Of a DNA stretch of 64,000 bases, positions 8,984-16,628 are shown one piece after another. The stretch's first letter is position 1. Each line of letters starts with the position of its first letter. The DNA lies in the NCBI GenBank assembly GCA_900541685.1, contig UQKM01000002.1, positions 87,127 through 151,126 of the forward strand, in the 5' to 3' direction. Under the pieces are notes generated by a model, which saw only the letters and a program-made list of their open reading frames with translations, was not told where the DNA came from and did not search any database. This stretch comes from an uncultured Collinsella sp. (GTDB lineage: Bacteria > Actinomycetota > Coriobacteriia > Coriobacteriales > Coriobacteriaceae). A program made the translations under genes and the position numbers.

Positions 8984-9014
8984 AGGGACTGCGTTGTGCG
9001 ATTCGCATGTCCCT
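8984..9014. terminator. hairpin between convergent FGGY kinase and tatD genes
   Basis: AGGGAC then TGCG pairs with CGCA and GTCCCT around a 10-nt loop. It lies 30 nt after the kinase stop and 22 nt before the stop of the convergent tatD gene. A T-rich run (GCATTTTTGCC) follows at about 9018, so it can act as the operon terminator on the + strand. Confidence 0.6.
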
Positions 9015-9035
9015 TGGCATTTTTGCCCACAGTGG

Positions 9036-9818
9036 TTAGCGAAGGTCAAAAACAGAGTGCGCATTTGCTAAAACTACCGACTCGATGCGCTTTGCGTCAC
9101 AGTTTTTGAGTGAGGCAATGCGCATCGAGGTCCTTGCGAGCGATTTGATGAGCGACTGCGCGCTTGTTTCTGTGTTTGGCTCGGCCGGCGCATCGGTCTC
9201 GAGCAGTAGACGGTCGAGTGGAATCTGTCGTGCGTATTCGCGTCCTCGTTTGGACGCGAGCATGCGTTCGTTGACGGAAAAATAACAGCCCGCATTACGC
9301 GCGCGGGCGAGTTCGTCCGAAGTACCGCTAAACCAGTGGAAGATGATAACGGGGGAGTCGGAGTTTGGGATGAGTGGTCCATGCGATTCGAGGACGTTCA
9401 GTACGGTTCCTGCCGAACGAACAGCGTGAATTGATATCACGCGCCCGGCAAGAGGGTGCTGCGCGAGTGCATCGCAGAGCCGGTCAAATGCCTGTACTTG
9501 TAGCGGCTCGCTTCCGGCAAAACGAGCGGAAAAGTCGAGCCCGACCTCGCCGATCAAGCGTTCTTGTGCAGCAACTTCGCAAAGCAGATTGATTTCAGCG
9601 TTGCCACATCGTCCGTCGGCGAGCCACCAGGGATGGAGGCCGATGCCGGCAAAGATATTTGAACGGCCGCAGGCGCGCTTCTTGGCGCGTGCAAAGTCGT
9701 GCGGATCGACGCCGCAGTCAAATAGAATCAGGCCCAGCGCCGTTGCCTCATCGGCAACGGCGTCCGGGTGAGCCATTAGATCAAGATGGCAGTGTGCATC
9801 AAATAACCGGGGCTCCAT
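9036..9818 (-). CDS. TatD family metal-dependent hydrolase (DNase)
   Basis: 260 aa. It opens with LFDAHCHLDL (the HxH metal pair) and has GEVGLDF around residue 90, the TatD hallmark, plus IFHWFSGTSDE and LLLETDAPAEP in the usual places. TatD proteins are magnesium-dependent 3'-5' exonucleases or deoxyribonucleases used in DNA repair and RNA quality control. It lies just downstream of tcdA on the same strand (14 nt gap) and probably shares its transcript. Slightly divergent from typical TatD, but length and motifs are complete. Confidence 0.9.
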   Translation of the reverse strand: MEPRLFDAHCHLDLMAHPDAVADEATALGLILFDCGVDPHDFARAKKRACGRSNIFAGIGLHPWWLADGRCGNAEINLLCEVAAQERLIGEVGLDFSARFAGSEPLQVQAFDRLCDALAQHPLAGRVISIHAVRSAGTVLNVLESHGPLIPNSDSPVIIFHWFSGTSDELARARNAGCYFSVNERMLASKRGREYARQIPLDRLLLETDAPAEPNTETSAQSLIKSLARTSMRIASLKNCDAKRIESVVLANAHSVFDLR

Positions 9819-9832
9819 CTCGGCGCGCTCCG

Positions 9833-10624
9833 CTAGTCTAGGCGCTGGCCATCGGCGCGCACGCGCTCGGTGCCGCGGCCACTGATCTGACGGATAACCT
9901 CGCCGGCGATCATCTGGCCCATGATGGGCGGCATAAAACTGGCAGTTCCCAGCTCGGTGCGCTCGTGGATGTTGGAAGGATCGCGGGGCTGTGTCTTAAC
10001 CGATTCCTCGCAGCTAAACAGTACGTGTAGGCTCTTGATTCCGCGCTTCTTACATTCTTTGCGCATAATGCGGCTCATAGGGTCACGTACCGTATCGAAG
10101 ATGTCGGCAAAGCGGAGACACTCGGGATGGAGCTTGTTGGCCCCGCCCATGGAACTAACCAAACGAATGTTGTGGTCCTGAGCATATTTGGCAATGGTGA
10201 GCTTGGCCGAGATGGTGTCGATGGCGTCGACGACGTAGTCGAGCTTGCCACCCGTCTGCTCCAAAACGCTCGCGAAGAACTCGTCGATGTAGTCGCTCAG
10301 CAGGTATTCGGTGCGCTTGATAACGCTGGCGGCGGGATTGATGTCGTGGATCATGGCTTCCATCACGTCAACCTTGCGCTTGCCGATGGTGCTATGAAAG
10401 GCGATGGCCTGGCGATTGATATTGCTGGGCGCGATGGTGTCCTTGTCCAGAATTACAAAATGCCCGATGCCGCCGCGGGCAAGTGCCTCGCAGCAGCTAG
10501 AGCCCACGCCTCCGCAGCCGAGTATCAGCACCGTGGCGTTGGCGAGCTTGTCGAGTGCCTCGCGGCCCATGATGATTTCGAGCTTGGTGTCGCGTGTCTC
10601 GACGAGTGCAGCAGTTTCGGTCAT
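9833..10624 (-). CDS. tcdA: tRNA threonylcarbamoyladenosine dehydratase (TcdA/CsdL)
   Basis: 263 aa. GGAGG lies six bases before ATG 10624; a start at 10630 would be too close to it. The ThiF/MoeB adenylation fold is clear: LGCGGVGSSCCEALARGG near residue 31, NRQ, and SSMGGANKLHP. The middle segment MRKECKKRGIKSLHVLFSCEE is typical of TcdA. The enzyme uses ATP to cyclise t6A at position 37 of ANN-decoding tRNAs into ct6A. It pairs with tatD in a two-gene unit and is divergent from a candidate small RNA. Confidence 0.9.
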   Translation of the reverse strand: MTETAALVETRDTKLEIIMGREALDKLANATVLILGCGGVGSSCCEALARGGIGHFVILDKDTIAPSNINRQAIAFHSTIGKRKVDVMEAMIHDINPAASVIKRTEYLLSDYIDEFFASVLEQTGGKLDYVVDAIDTISAKLTIAKYAQDHNIRLVSSMGGANKLHPECLRFADIFDTVRDPMSRIMRKECKKRGIKSLHVLFSCEESVKTQPRDPSNIHERTELGTASFMPPIMGQMIAGEVIRQISGRGTERVRADGQRLD

Positions 10625-10710
10625 AGACATCCTCCGATGGGGAAGCGGTCGTGTTTTAGCTATCGCCATTATAGGTATTATCGCGATTCCATTTGAGCCC
10701 TAGGGGCTTG

Positions 10711-10739
10711 TTGAAATGAGGCAGGGATTCGCATAAGAT
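10711..10739 (+). promoter_or_regulatory. predicted sigma-70 promoter of the candidate small RNA
   Basis: TTGAAA at 10711-10716 and TAAGAT at 10734-10739 are separated by exactly 17 nt. No coding start follows for nearly 180 nt and a terminator intervenes, so the likely product is a short RNA starting near 10746. Confidence 0.55.
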
Positions 10740-10745
10740 GAAGCA

Positions 10746-10839
10746 GATGGCACCCGTTGCAGCGGGTTGGCCAACTCCAAAACACGTTTATGGCGTGAGA
10801 AGTGGCCGTCTTCGCATTACGCGGAGGCGGCTATTTTTT
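10746..10839 (+). ncRNA. candidate small structured RNA (about 90 nt)
   Basis: Between divergent tcdA and sdpR lies a promoter-like pair, then ACCCG/CGGGT and CACG/CGTG hairpins, then a strong intrinsic terminator. I could not match it to 6S, tmRNA, SRP RNA, T-box or riboswitch consensus sequences I know. It may be a free-standing small RNA or an attenuated leader of sdpR, although sdpR has its own promoter after the terminator. Confidence 0.5.
10804..10839 (+). terminator. strong intrinsic terminator of the candidate small RNA
   Basis: GGCCGTCTTCGC (from about 10804) pairs along 12 positions, including G.T pairs, with GCGGAGGCGGCT across the loop ATTAC. Seven T follow at 10833-10839. It cannot belong to tcdA, which is transcribed away from it. 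Confidence 0.8.
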
Positions 10840-10858
10840 TGAGTACAAGATTAGACAG

Positions 10859-10888
10859 TTAGACAAACATCTAAATATCGAGTATAGT
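10859..10888 (+). promoter_or_regulatory. sdpRI promoter with ArsR-type operator
   Basis: TTAGAC (10859-10864) and TATAGT (10883-10888) have an 18-nt spacer. The inverted repeat TTAGA-caaaca-TCTAA overlaps the -35 box, and TTAGACA is also repeated just upstream. This is where an autorepressing ArsR protein would bind. The site assignment is inference from position and symmetry. Confidence 0.6.
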
Positions 10889-10922
10889 GTGCGCGTCATG
10901 AGAGATGATGAGAGGAGGTCTT

Positions 10923-11201
10923 ATGCCGGGAGAGGGTTTTAAGGCGCTTGCCGATCCAACGCGACGGCGCATTTTGGAGTTGCTGCGCGAGGGCAATTGC
11001 ACGGCGGGGGAGCTTGCCGAGCATTTCGATATCAGTAAGCCGTCGCTAAGCCATCACTTGGCGACGCTCAAAAATGCCGGGTTGGTGACCGACGAGCGCC
11101 ATGGCCAAAACATCGTATACAGCTTAAACACCACCGTCATACAGGATTTAATTGGCTGGTTTATGGGCTTTACAAACACTGAAGGTGATAAGGATGAATA
11201 A
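10923..11201 (+). CDS. sdpR: ArsR-family repressor, SdpR-like
   Basis: 92 aa. AGGAGG lies five bases before ATG 10923. The winged helix-turn-helix reads ALADPTRRRILELLREG then AEHFDISKPSLSHHLATLKNAGLV, and the C-terminal beta hairpin ERHGQNIVYSLN is typical. There are no cysteine pairs for metal sensing, which fits SdpR, the autorepressor of the Bacillus sdpRI immunity operon, rather than a metal sensor. Its stop overlaps the start of the sdpI-like gene. Confidence 0.85.
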   Translation: MPGEGFKALADPTRRRILELLREGNCTAGELAEHFDISKPSLSHHLATLKNAGLVTDERHGQNIVYSLNTTVIQDLIGWFMGFTNTEGDKDE

Positions 11202-11898
11202 CGAAAACAAGGGCATTCACCCCACGGGGGTATCGTCGCGCGTGTGGATTGCGCTGGTCGCTCTGTGCGTCGCCAATGTCGTAGCGCACCTCATGGTGAT
11301 GCCGAGCTTGCCTGCGCAGATTCCCACGCACTGGGGCGCGAGCGGCGCCGTCGACGGTTGGGGTCCTAGCTGGATGACCTCCGCGCTCGGCGCGCTGCCT
11401 CTGGCGCTTCTCGCAATGTTCTGCGTGGTGCCGCGCATCGACCCCAAAGGCGAGGCATATCGAACCTCGGGCAAGTTCTATCAGGGCTTCGTAATCGCCT
11501 TCACCTTGTTCATGTGCGCCATAAGCTGGCTGGGAGAGCTTACGGTCTGGGGCGTGGTGCCGGCGGTCGGTTCGGTTAACGTGCTGATTTCCGGTGTTGT
11601 CGGTTTGCTGTTCATCGGCGTAGGCAACTACTTGCCGCGTGTGAAGCAGAACTATACGCTCGGTATCAAGACACCTTGGGCGCTTGCCGATCCCGAGAAC
11701 TGGCGCCGTACGCAGCGTTTTGGCGGCGCCTGCTTTATGGTGCTGGGTATTGGCCTGATTGTGATGGGCGTGGCAGGCAGCGTGCTTTCGAGTGAAGTCG
11801 TCGCCGCGGTGATTGCGGTTCTGACGTTTGGTTCGGTTGGAGCCGTCTACGTCTACTCGTATCTGTTGTGGCGCAAATCGCAGCGAGCCGCTCGTTAA
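11194..11898 (+). CDS. sdpI: SdpI-family membrane protein (DUF1648)
   Basis: 234 aa, ATG 11194 overlapping the sdpR stop. About six hydrophobic segments are visible. The DUF1648 motif LPAQIPTHWGASGAVDGWG is near residue 40. The SdpI C-terminal motif is near 150: NYLPRVKQNYTLGIKTPW then ENWRRTQRFGG. In Bacillus SdpI gives immunity to the SdpC toxin and signals to SdpR. No sdpABC toxin genes are visible here, so the pair may defend against a foreign toxin or have a general envelope role. Confidence 0.88.
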   Translation: MNNENKGIHPTGVSSRVWIALVALCVANVVAHLMVMPSLPAQIPTHWGASGAVDGWGPSWMTSALGALPLALLAMFCVVPRIDPKGEAYRTSGKFYQGFVIAFTLFMCAISWLGELTVWGVVPAVGSVNVLISGVVGLLFIGVGNYLPRVKQNYTLGIKTPWALADPENWRRTQRFGGACFMVLGIGLIVMGVAGSVLSSEVVAAVIAVLTFGSVGAVYVYSYLLWRKSQRAAR

Positions 11899-11964
11899 GG
11901 TTGCGGAAAACTAGCGTACGCAGTTCATAGTATGTTCCGGGGGACTTTTCCCAGGTAGTATTAG

Positions 11965-11991
11965 GGGGTGTGGGCAACCATGCCCCTTTTT
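11965..11991 (+). terminator. sdpRI terminator
   Basis: GGGGTGTGG and CCATGCCCC pair over nine positions around a GCAA tetraloop, followed by five T at 11987-11991. It lies 67 nt after the sdpI stop and before ettA. Confidence 0.85.
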
Positions 11992-12082
11992 CGTTACGTT
12001 TCAGAGCTGGTTTCCTCATTTCGTTTCTACTAAAGCGAATCAAGAATAGGGAAATAGCAGGTAGAAAGGATAGAACAGGCAA

Positions 12083-13762
12083 ATGGCAGAGTTTATCTAC
12101 CAGATGTATCAGGCTCGTAAGGCCCATGGCGACAAGGTAATCCTTGACGACGTGACCCTGAGCTTCTACCCCGGGGCCAAGATCGGCGTCGTGGGCCCCA
12201 ACGGCATGGGTAAGTCGACCCTGCTCAAGATCATGGCCGGTATCGAGGAAGTCTCCAACGGCGATGCCAGGCTTACCCCCGGCTACACCGTGGGCATCCT
12301 GCAGCAGGAGCCGCCGCTCGATGACGACAAGACCGTCATCGAGAACGTGCGCATGGCGTTTGGCGACATGATCGCCAAGGTCGATCGCTTCAACAAGATC
12401 GGCGAGGAAATGTGCGACCCGGATTGCGACATGGACGCCCTCATGGCCGAGATGGGCAAGCTTCAGGACGAGATCGATGCCGCCGATGGCTGGGATATCG
12501 ATTCCAAGCTCGGCCAGGCCATGGACGCCCTGCAGCTGCCCGATTCCGACATGCCGGTCAACGTGCTTTCCGGCGGCGAGCGCCGTCGCGTGGCCCTGTG
12601 CAAGCTGCTGCTCGAGGCTCCCGACCTGCTGCTGCTCGACGAGCCCACGAACCATCTGGACGCCGAGTCGATCCTGTGGCTCGAGCACTTCCTGCACAAC
12701 TACCAGGGCGCGGTGCTTGCCGTCACACACGATCGCTACTTCCTGGATAACGTTGCCGAGTGGATCTGCGAGGTCGACCGCGGTCACCTTTATCCCTACA
12801 AGGGCAACTACTCCACGTATCTGGAGACCAAGGCCGCCCGTATCGAGGCGCAGGGCAACCGCGACGCCAAGCTCGCCAAGCGCATGGAGGCCGAGCTCGA
12901 GTGGGTACGCAGCTCACCCAAGGCCCGTCAGGCCAAGAACAAGGCCCGTCTGGCTCGCTACGAGGAGATGGAGGCCGAGGCCCGCGCAAGCCAGAAGCTC
13001 GACTGGACCGATATCCGCATTCCCGTTGGACCGCGTTTGGGTAACAAGGTGCTCGAGGCCCATCACCTGCACAAGGAATTCGACGGTCGCGTGCTCATCG
13101 ACGACCTTTCGTTCACCCTGCCGCGCAACGGCATCGTGGGCGTCATCGGCCCCAACGGTGTCGGTAAGACCACGCTGTTCAAGACCATCGTGGGCCTGGA
13201 GCCGCTGACTTCGGGCGAGCTCGAGGTGGGCGAGACCGTCAAGATCTCCTATGTCGATCAGAACCGTTCTGGCATCGACCCCGATAAGAACCTGTGGGAG
13301 GTCGTCTCGGACGGCCTGGACCACATGATGGTCGGCGAGACCGAGGTTCCGAGCCGTGCTTATGTGGCGAGCTTTGGCTTTAAGGGCCAGGACCAGCAGA
13401 AGCGCGCTGGCGTGCTCTCCGGTGGCGAGCGCAACCGTCTGAACTTGGCGCTTACGCTCAAGCAGGGCGGCAACCTACTACTCCTCGACGAGCCCACGAA
13501 CGACCTCGACGTCGAGACGCTGTCCTCGCTCGAGGCGGCGCTGCTCGAGTTCCCGGGCTGCTCGGTGGTCATTAGCCACGACCGTATGTTCCTGGACCGC
13601 GTCGCCACGCACATCTTGGCGTGGGAAGGCACCGACGAGAATCCGGGCAACTGGTATTGGTTCGAGGGCAACTTCGAGGCCTATCAGGCCAACCGCATCG
13701 AGCGCCTGGGCGAGGACGCAGCCCAGCCGCATCGTATTCACCGTAAGCTGACGCGCGACTAG
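12083..13762 (+). CDS. ettA: energy-dependent translational throttle EttA (ABC-F ATPase)
   Basis: 559 aa, the length of E. coli EttA, with the same opening pattern (AEFIYQMYQARK, ILDDVTLSFYPGAKIGVVG). Two ABC cassettes are intact: Walker A GPNGMGKST and GPNGVGKTT, signatures LSGGERRR and LSGGERNR, Walker B LLLLDEPTNHLD and LLLLDEPTNDLD. The arm and linker characteristic of ABC-F proteins lies between them. There are no membrane segments. EttA binds the ribosomal E site and gates the first peptide bonds according to the ATP/ADP ratio. Ribosome site GAAAGGA. Single gene followed by a hairpin. Confidence 0.95.
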   Translation: MAEFIYQMYQARKAHGDKVILDDVTLSFYPGAKIGVVGPNGMGKSTLLKIMAGIEEVSNGDARLTPGYTVGILQQEPPLDDDKTVIENVRMAFGDMIAKVDRFNKIGEEMCDPDCDMDALMAEMGKLQDEIDAADGWDIDSKLGQAMDALQLPDSDMPVNVLSGGERRRVALCKLLLEAPDLLLLDEPTNHLDAESILWLEHFLHNYQGAVLAVTHDRYFLDNVAEWICEVDRGHLYPYKGNYSTYLETKAARIEAQGNRDAKLAKRMEAELEWVRSSPKARQAKNKARLARYEEMEAEARASQKLDWTDIRIPVGPRLGNKVLEAHHLHKEFDGRVLIDDLSFTLPRNGIVGVIGPNGVGKTTLFKTIVGLEPLTSGELEVGETVKISYVDQNRSGIDPDKNLWEVVSDGLDHMMVGETEVPSRAYVASFGFKGQDQQKRAGVLSGGERNRLNLALTLKQGGNLLLLDEPTNDLDVETLSSLEAALLEFPGCSVVISHDRMFLDRVATHILAWEGTDENPGNWYWFEGNFEAYQANRIERLGEDAAQPHRIHRKLTRD

Positions 13763-13766
13763 TTTT

Positions 13767-13933
13767 GTTACGCGGTTTTTCCAAACCGCGTAACGAGTTG
13801 ACGCTGCAAACGCCCCTAGGCGGCAATCTGACGTTCAATCGTCGGTCGCGTACCAAAGTACGCTTCCCTCCTCTTTCACGTCACCTTGCTCGCTTAGGGG
13901 CGTTTTCGCTGACTTTTGCTCAACCTGAGAGAA
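13767..13933 (-). repeat. dispersed structured repeat, copy 1
   Basis: Starts with the perfect hairpin GTTACGCGGTTT/AAACCGCGTAAC (13767-13794), which can also end ettA. It continues with nested inverted repeats: AACGCCCCTA/TAGGGGCGTT, TGACGT/ACGTCA and GCGTAC/GTACGC. The - strand carries the conserved core GAAAGAGGAG, the GCGTAC hairpin, and GACGATTGAACG. The whole element is nearly identical, in opposite orientation, to 29220-29371 and shares its core with 44689-44787. Confidence 0.85.
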
Positions 13934-13975
13934 TAAAAATGCGGTGAACGTTTTTGTGACGTTCGCCGCGTTTTG

Positions 13976-15277
13976 CTATTCGTTGGATTCTTCAGCCTTG
14001 TCGATGACCCAAGCGGCTCCGAGGCCGCCGGTGGTGTTGCGGCGGATGCGCACGGTGACTTCGTGGCGCTCGCCGGCCTGCGTGTAGCGCAGGGGGAAGC
14101 TTGCGCGGTTTCGCGCGGCCTCGATGGTACCGCGCTCGCGGGCGATCCAGTAGTACTCGCCGACGATGCCGAGCGTGTCGGCGCCGTAGGGGAGATAGGT
14201 CGACAGCTGGTGCAGAAGCGGGCCGGGGCAGAAGACCTCGGTCGCGAAATCGACGGGGAAGTCCTCGGGGATGGCGGGCGCTGCGGGTGCGGGGGCCGGT
14301 GCTGCAGCGGGGGCCGGAGCCGCTGCAGGCACAGGAATCTGGTCATAGACAGGTGCGGATGTGGACTCGATGACGGGTGCAGACTCAGGCACCGGTTCCG
14401 GCTTAACTGCGAAATCTGTCGGTTCCACGGAGACGGATGTGTCTTCAGTCTCGGTTTTGGCATCGGCTTGCGGGGCATCCTCTGTCTCGACAGACGGCTT
14501 TGCCTCGATGGGTGTGGATGCCATGGTGGTGATGCCGGCATTGGCATTCTCGGGGTCATAGACGACCGTAAGCGAGATGGCAGGCTGCGGTGCCTCGGGC
14601 TCCGATGCCACCTCGGTAGCGTCCTGTTCTGCGGGCTCTTCGGGCTGATCGTCCTCGGCCTCGTCGCCAAAGACATCGCTGTTTTGGAACGCAGGCGTCT
14701 CGGATTGGTCAGCGGCTTCTTCGGTTGTCGACTTGGGGACCTTGTTGAGCTCCGCAGTGGCTTCCTGCTCGGATATGACTTCGGGATCGGTCGTGGCGGC
14801 GATTTCGGTTTCGGCCTCTGCTGTTACTCCAATAGCGACTTCGATCTCTGTCTCGGGCTCCGGCACGGCTCCAACCATGGCTTCGGGCTCTGGACGCTTA
14901 ACGTGCTTGGGGCGCACGGCCTTCAGGTCCTTCTTGCCGCGCTTTTTCTTTTTGTAGGACTGCTTGGCGCCCTTGGCGGTCTTGGGCTTGTCCTCGCCCG
15001 TGGCAAGTGCGGCATCCCAGGCCTCGTTGGCGATAACGGTGGCATACAGGCGGCCGCCTTTGAAGACGGTCAGCTTAATGCAGTCGTTAAGCTCCTCGAG
15101 CAGCTCGCGCGTGGGCTCAAAGCCCAGGTCATAAGCAGTCATATCGTCTGCGGCGAGCGCCTCCTGGACCTGCGTCATAAACGTTTGCTTGCCGCATCCA
15201 ATCGCATCGCGCAGCAGGCGATACAGATAGATGTGGTTGCCCAGCGCAAGCGTGGGCCTAACTATTGTCTTGCTCAT
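13976..15277 (-). CDS. hypothetical protein with acidic, Pro/Ala-rich linker
   Basis: 433 aa. GAGGAG precedes ATG 15277. I recognise no named domain. Residues 1-95 look folded (TLALGNHIYLYRLLRDAIGC, a helical regulator-like region), followed by a basic stretch KKKKRGKKDLK. Then come about 230 low-complexity residues rich in Glu, Ala, Pro and Thr, including an APAPAAAPAP repeat. A second folded region, from about 340, contains ATEVFCPGPLLHQLSTYLP and VTVRIRRNTTGGLGAAW. There is no signal peptide, so it is cytoplasmic. The promoter region holds a perfect 16-bp palindrome. Function unknown. Confidence 0.7.
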   Translation of the reverse strand: MSKTIVRPTLALGNHIYLYRLLRDAIGCGKQTFMTQVQEALAADDMTAYDLGFEPTRELLEELNDCIKLTVFKGGRLYATVIANEAWDAALATGEDKPKTAKGAKQSYKKKKRGKKDLKAVRPKHVKRPEPEAMVGAVPEPETEIEVAIGVTAEAETEIAATTDPEVISEQEATAELNKVPKSTTEEAADQSETPAFQNSDVFGDEAEDDQPEEPAEQDATEVASEPEAPQPAISLTVVYDPENANAGITTMASTPIEAKPSVETEDAPQADAKTETEDTSVSVEPTDFAVKPEPVPESAPVIESTSAPVYDQIPVPAAAPAPAAAPAPAPAAPAIPEDFPVDFATEVFCPGPLLHQLSTYLPYGADTLGIVGEYYWIARERGTIEAARNRASFPLRYTQAGERHEVTVRIRRNTTGGLGAAWVIDKAEESNE

Positions 15278-15289
15278 GGCAAATCTCCT

Positions 15290-15305
15290 CTTTACATATG
15301 TAAAG
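15290..15305. promoter_or_regulatory. 16-bp perfect palindrome upstream of the 13976-15277 gene
   Basis: CTTTACATATGTAAAG is self-complementary over its full length and lies 12 nt before the start codon of the hypothetical gene, abutting the ribosome site. The form suits a dimeric repressor. No candidate regulator lies next to it. Confidence 0.4.
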
Positions 15306-15349
15306 CATCTTACCATCGCAGAGCGTTCGCCATGGCGGCGCCCAAGGCA

Positions 15350-15383
15350 AACGGGCGCGAACCGCTGTCGATTCGCGCCCGTT
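15350..15383 (-). terminator. hairpin downstream of the 15418-16380 gene
   Basis: ACGGGCGCGAA (15351-15361) pairs perfectly with TTCGCGCCCGT (15372-15382) around a 10-nt loop. The T-run on the - strand is weak (GTTTGCC), so termination may be partial and the downstream gene could be cotranscribed. Confidence 0.55.
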
Positions 15384-15417
15384 ATACAGGTCGGTTATCT
15401 ATGAGAGGCAAATGTGC

Positions 15418-16380
15418 TTAGTTGCCCGATGCCGTGCCTTGGCTCGAGTTGTCGGATGTCGTGCCGGACGCGGTTCCGCTCGAGCTGTTCGAGCTGTTGG
15501 TGTTGCTGCTGTCTGCTGTGCCCGTTCCCGAAGTGCTGTCGCTCGTTTGGCCGCCCGTGCTCGGCTGCGAACCGTCAGTCGTTTGGCTTGAGTCGGTCGT
15601 GCCGGACGGCGTGCTGCTGTTGGCCGTAGAGGAATCGGTGCCCTGCGATTGGTTTTGGGTGTTCGAGGACGAACTGGCAGAGGTGGAACTGTCTTGCGTA
15701 TCGTCCGTCTGTGCCTGCTGATTCTGCGACTGGGTGTTGCCATTTGCATCGCTCTCGGTCGTGCGCGACGAAAGGATCGGCTCGGGACGCTCGCCCAGAC
15801 CCTCACCGGCGGTGGTTATAAGGATGGCGCCGGCGCAGGCGATAACCGCGACGATGGCGATGGCGATCGAGAAGATGATGACCTTCTTTTGCGTCTGGCT
15901 GCGCTCTTCCGCCGCCTTGGCGCGTAGGCTGTTGGGGGCGACGCGCGTCGTGGTCGCGCGTCCCGCGACCTGGCGCATCTCCTGCGTAGTCGCGGCGCCG
16001 CCCAGGTGCTCCTCGGCATTAAGCTCAACGGGCTCATAGGCGCCGGCGGGGTAGTCGACGGCGGCGTGCGTACCTTTGAGGGCTTCGGCGCTGGCAGAGA
16101 TAAAGTGGCGGTAGACCTGCGAGGACACAACGGTGATGACCGAGCTCACGGCGGCACCAATTACTGAACCAGCGATACCAATCTTGGAGGCAAGTGCGAC
16201 GCTCGTGGCGGCAGCTGCGGCGCCGGCGATGATCTGGGGAATAGAAATGTCGTCGAACAGGCCCTTTTTGGGCGCGATGGCCATGGTCTGTCCGATGGAA
16301 TGGTTCTCGTGCACGCCGTTGTTGAGTGATGCCGGCGTCATGACGCGCGTGCGCGGTGCGTCGGTATATTCAGTCGTCAT
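15418..16380 (-). CDS. membrane protein with Ser/Thr-rich extracytoplasmic tail
   Basis: 320 aa, no recognised family. Residues 1-45 are cytoplasmic, followed by a glycine/alanine-rich hydrophobic stretch (IPQIIAGAAAAATSVALASK and onward to about 85) that may form one or two membrane helices. After a linker, a clear transmembrane helix VIIFSIAIAIVAVIACAGAI lies near 175. The last 120 residues are almost pure Ser, Thr, Gly, Asn, Gln and Asp, like a wall-spanning or glycosylated tail. It has no sorting signal. It probably projects through the cell wall. Function unknown. Confidence 0.7.
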   Translation of the reverse strand: MTTEYTDAPRTRVMTPASLNNGVHENHSIGQTMAIAPKKGLFDDISIPQIIAGAAAAATSVALASKIGIAGSVIGAAVSSVITVVSSQVYRHFISASAEALKGTHAAVDYPAGAYEPVELNAEEHLGGAATTQEMRQVAGRATTTRVAPNSLRAKAAEERSQTQKKVIIFSIAIAIVAVIACAGAILITTAGEGLGERPEPILSSRTTESDANGNTQSQNQQAQTDDTQDSSTSASSSSNTQNQSQGTDSSTANSSTPSGTTDSSQTTDGSQPSTGGQTSDSTSGTGTADSSNTNSSNSSSGTASGTTSDNSSQGTASGN

Positions 16381-16628
16381 ACGGGGTCCTCCCGGTTCGT
16401 TTAGTGCTGCGACAGGTTGTTCAGCCTTCAGGGTACCCAGTCGGTGTGAACCGGAGATGGATTCGCCCGCAACACCATCAACTCACCAAAGCGCGAAACT
16501 TCTCCTCAGGCTGATCGAATGAAGACGGGGCGAATCGTTCGGATGTCGAAAGGAAGGTTGACCGGATTTGAAATCCCGTGGAATAATCGGGCTCGCGGCG
16601 CTGTTGCTTGCGCCGGGTAGGGAGCGTC

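Noticed and set aside
10746..10839. Assignment of the small RNA to SRP RNA, 6S RNA or tmRNA
   Set aside because: It lacks the SRP GGAAGG tetraloop region, is too short for 6S, and has no tRNA-like ends or tag frame.
13973..15421. 482-codon + strand frame opposite the 433-aa hypothetical protein
   Set aside because: Neither strand has a named domain, but the - strand has a proper ribosome site and start, and the + frame is Gly/Arg/Cys-rich as in antisense artefacts.
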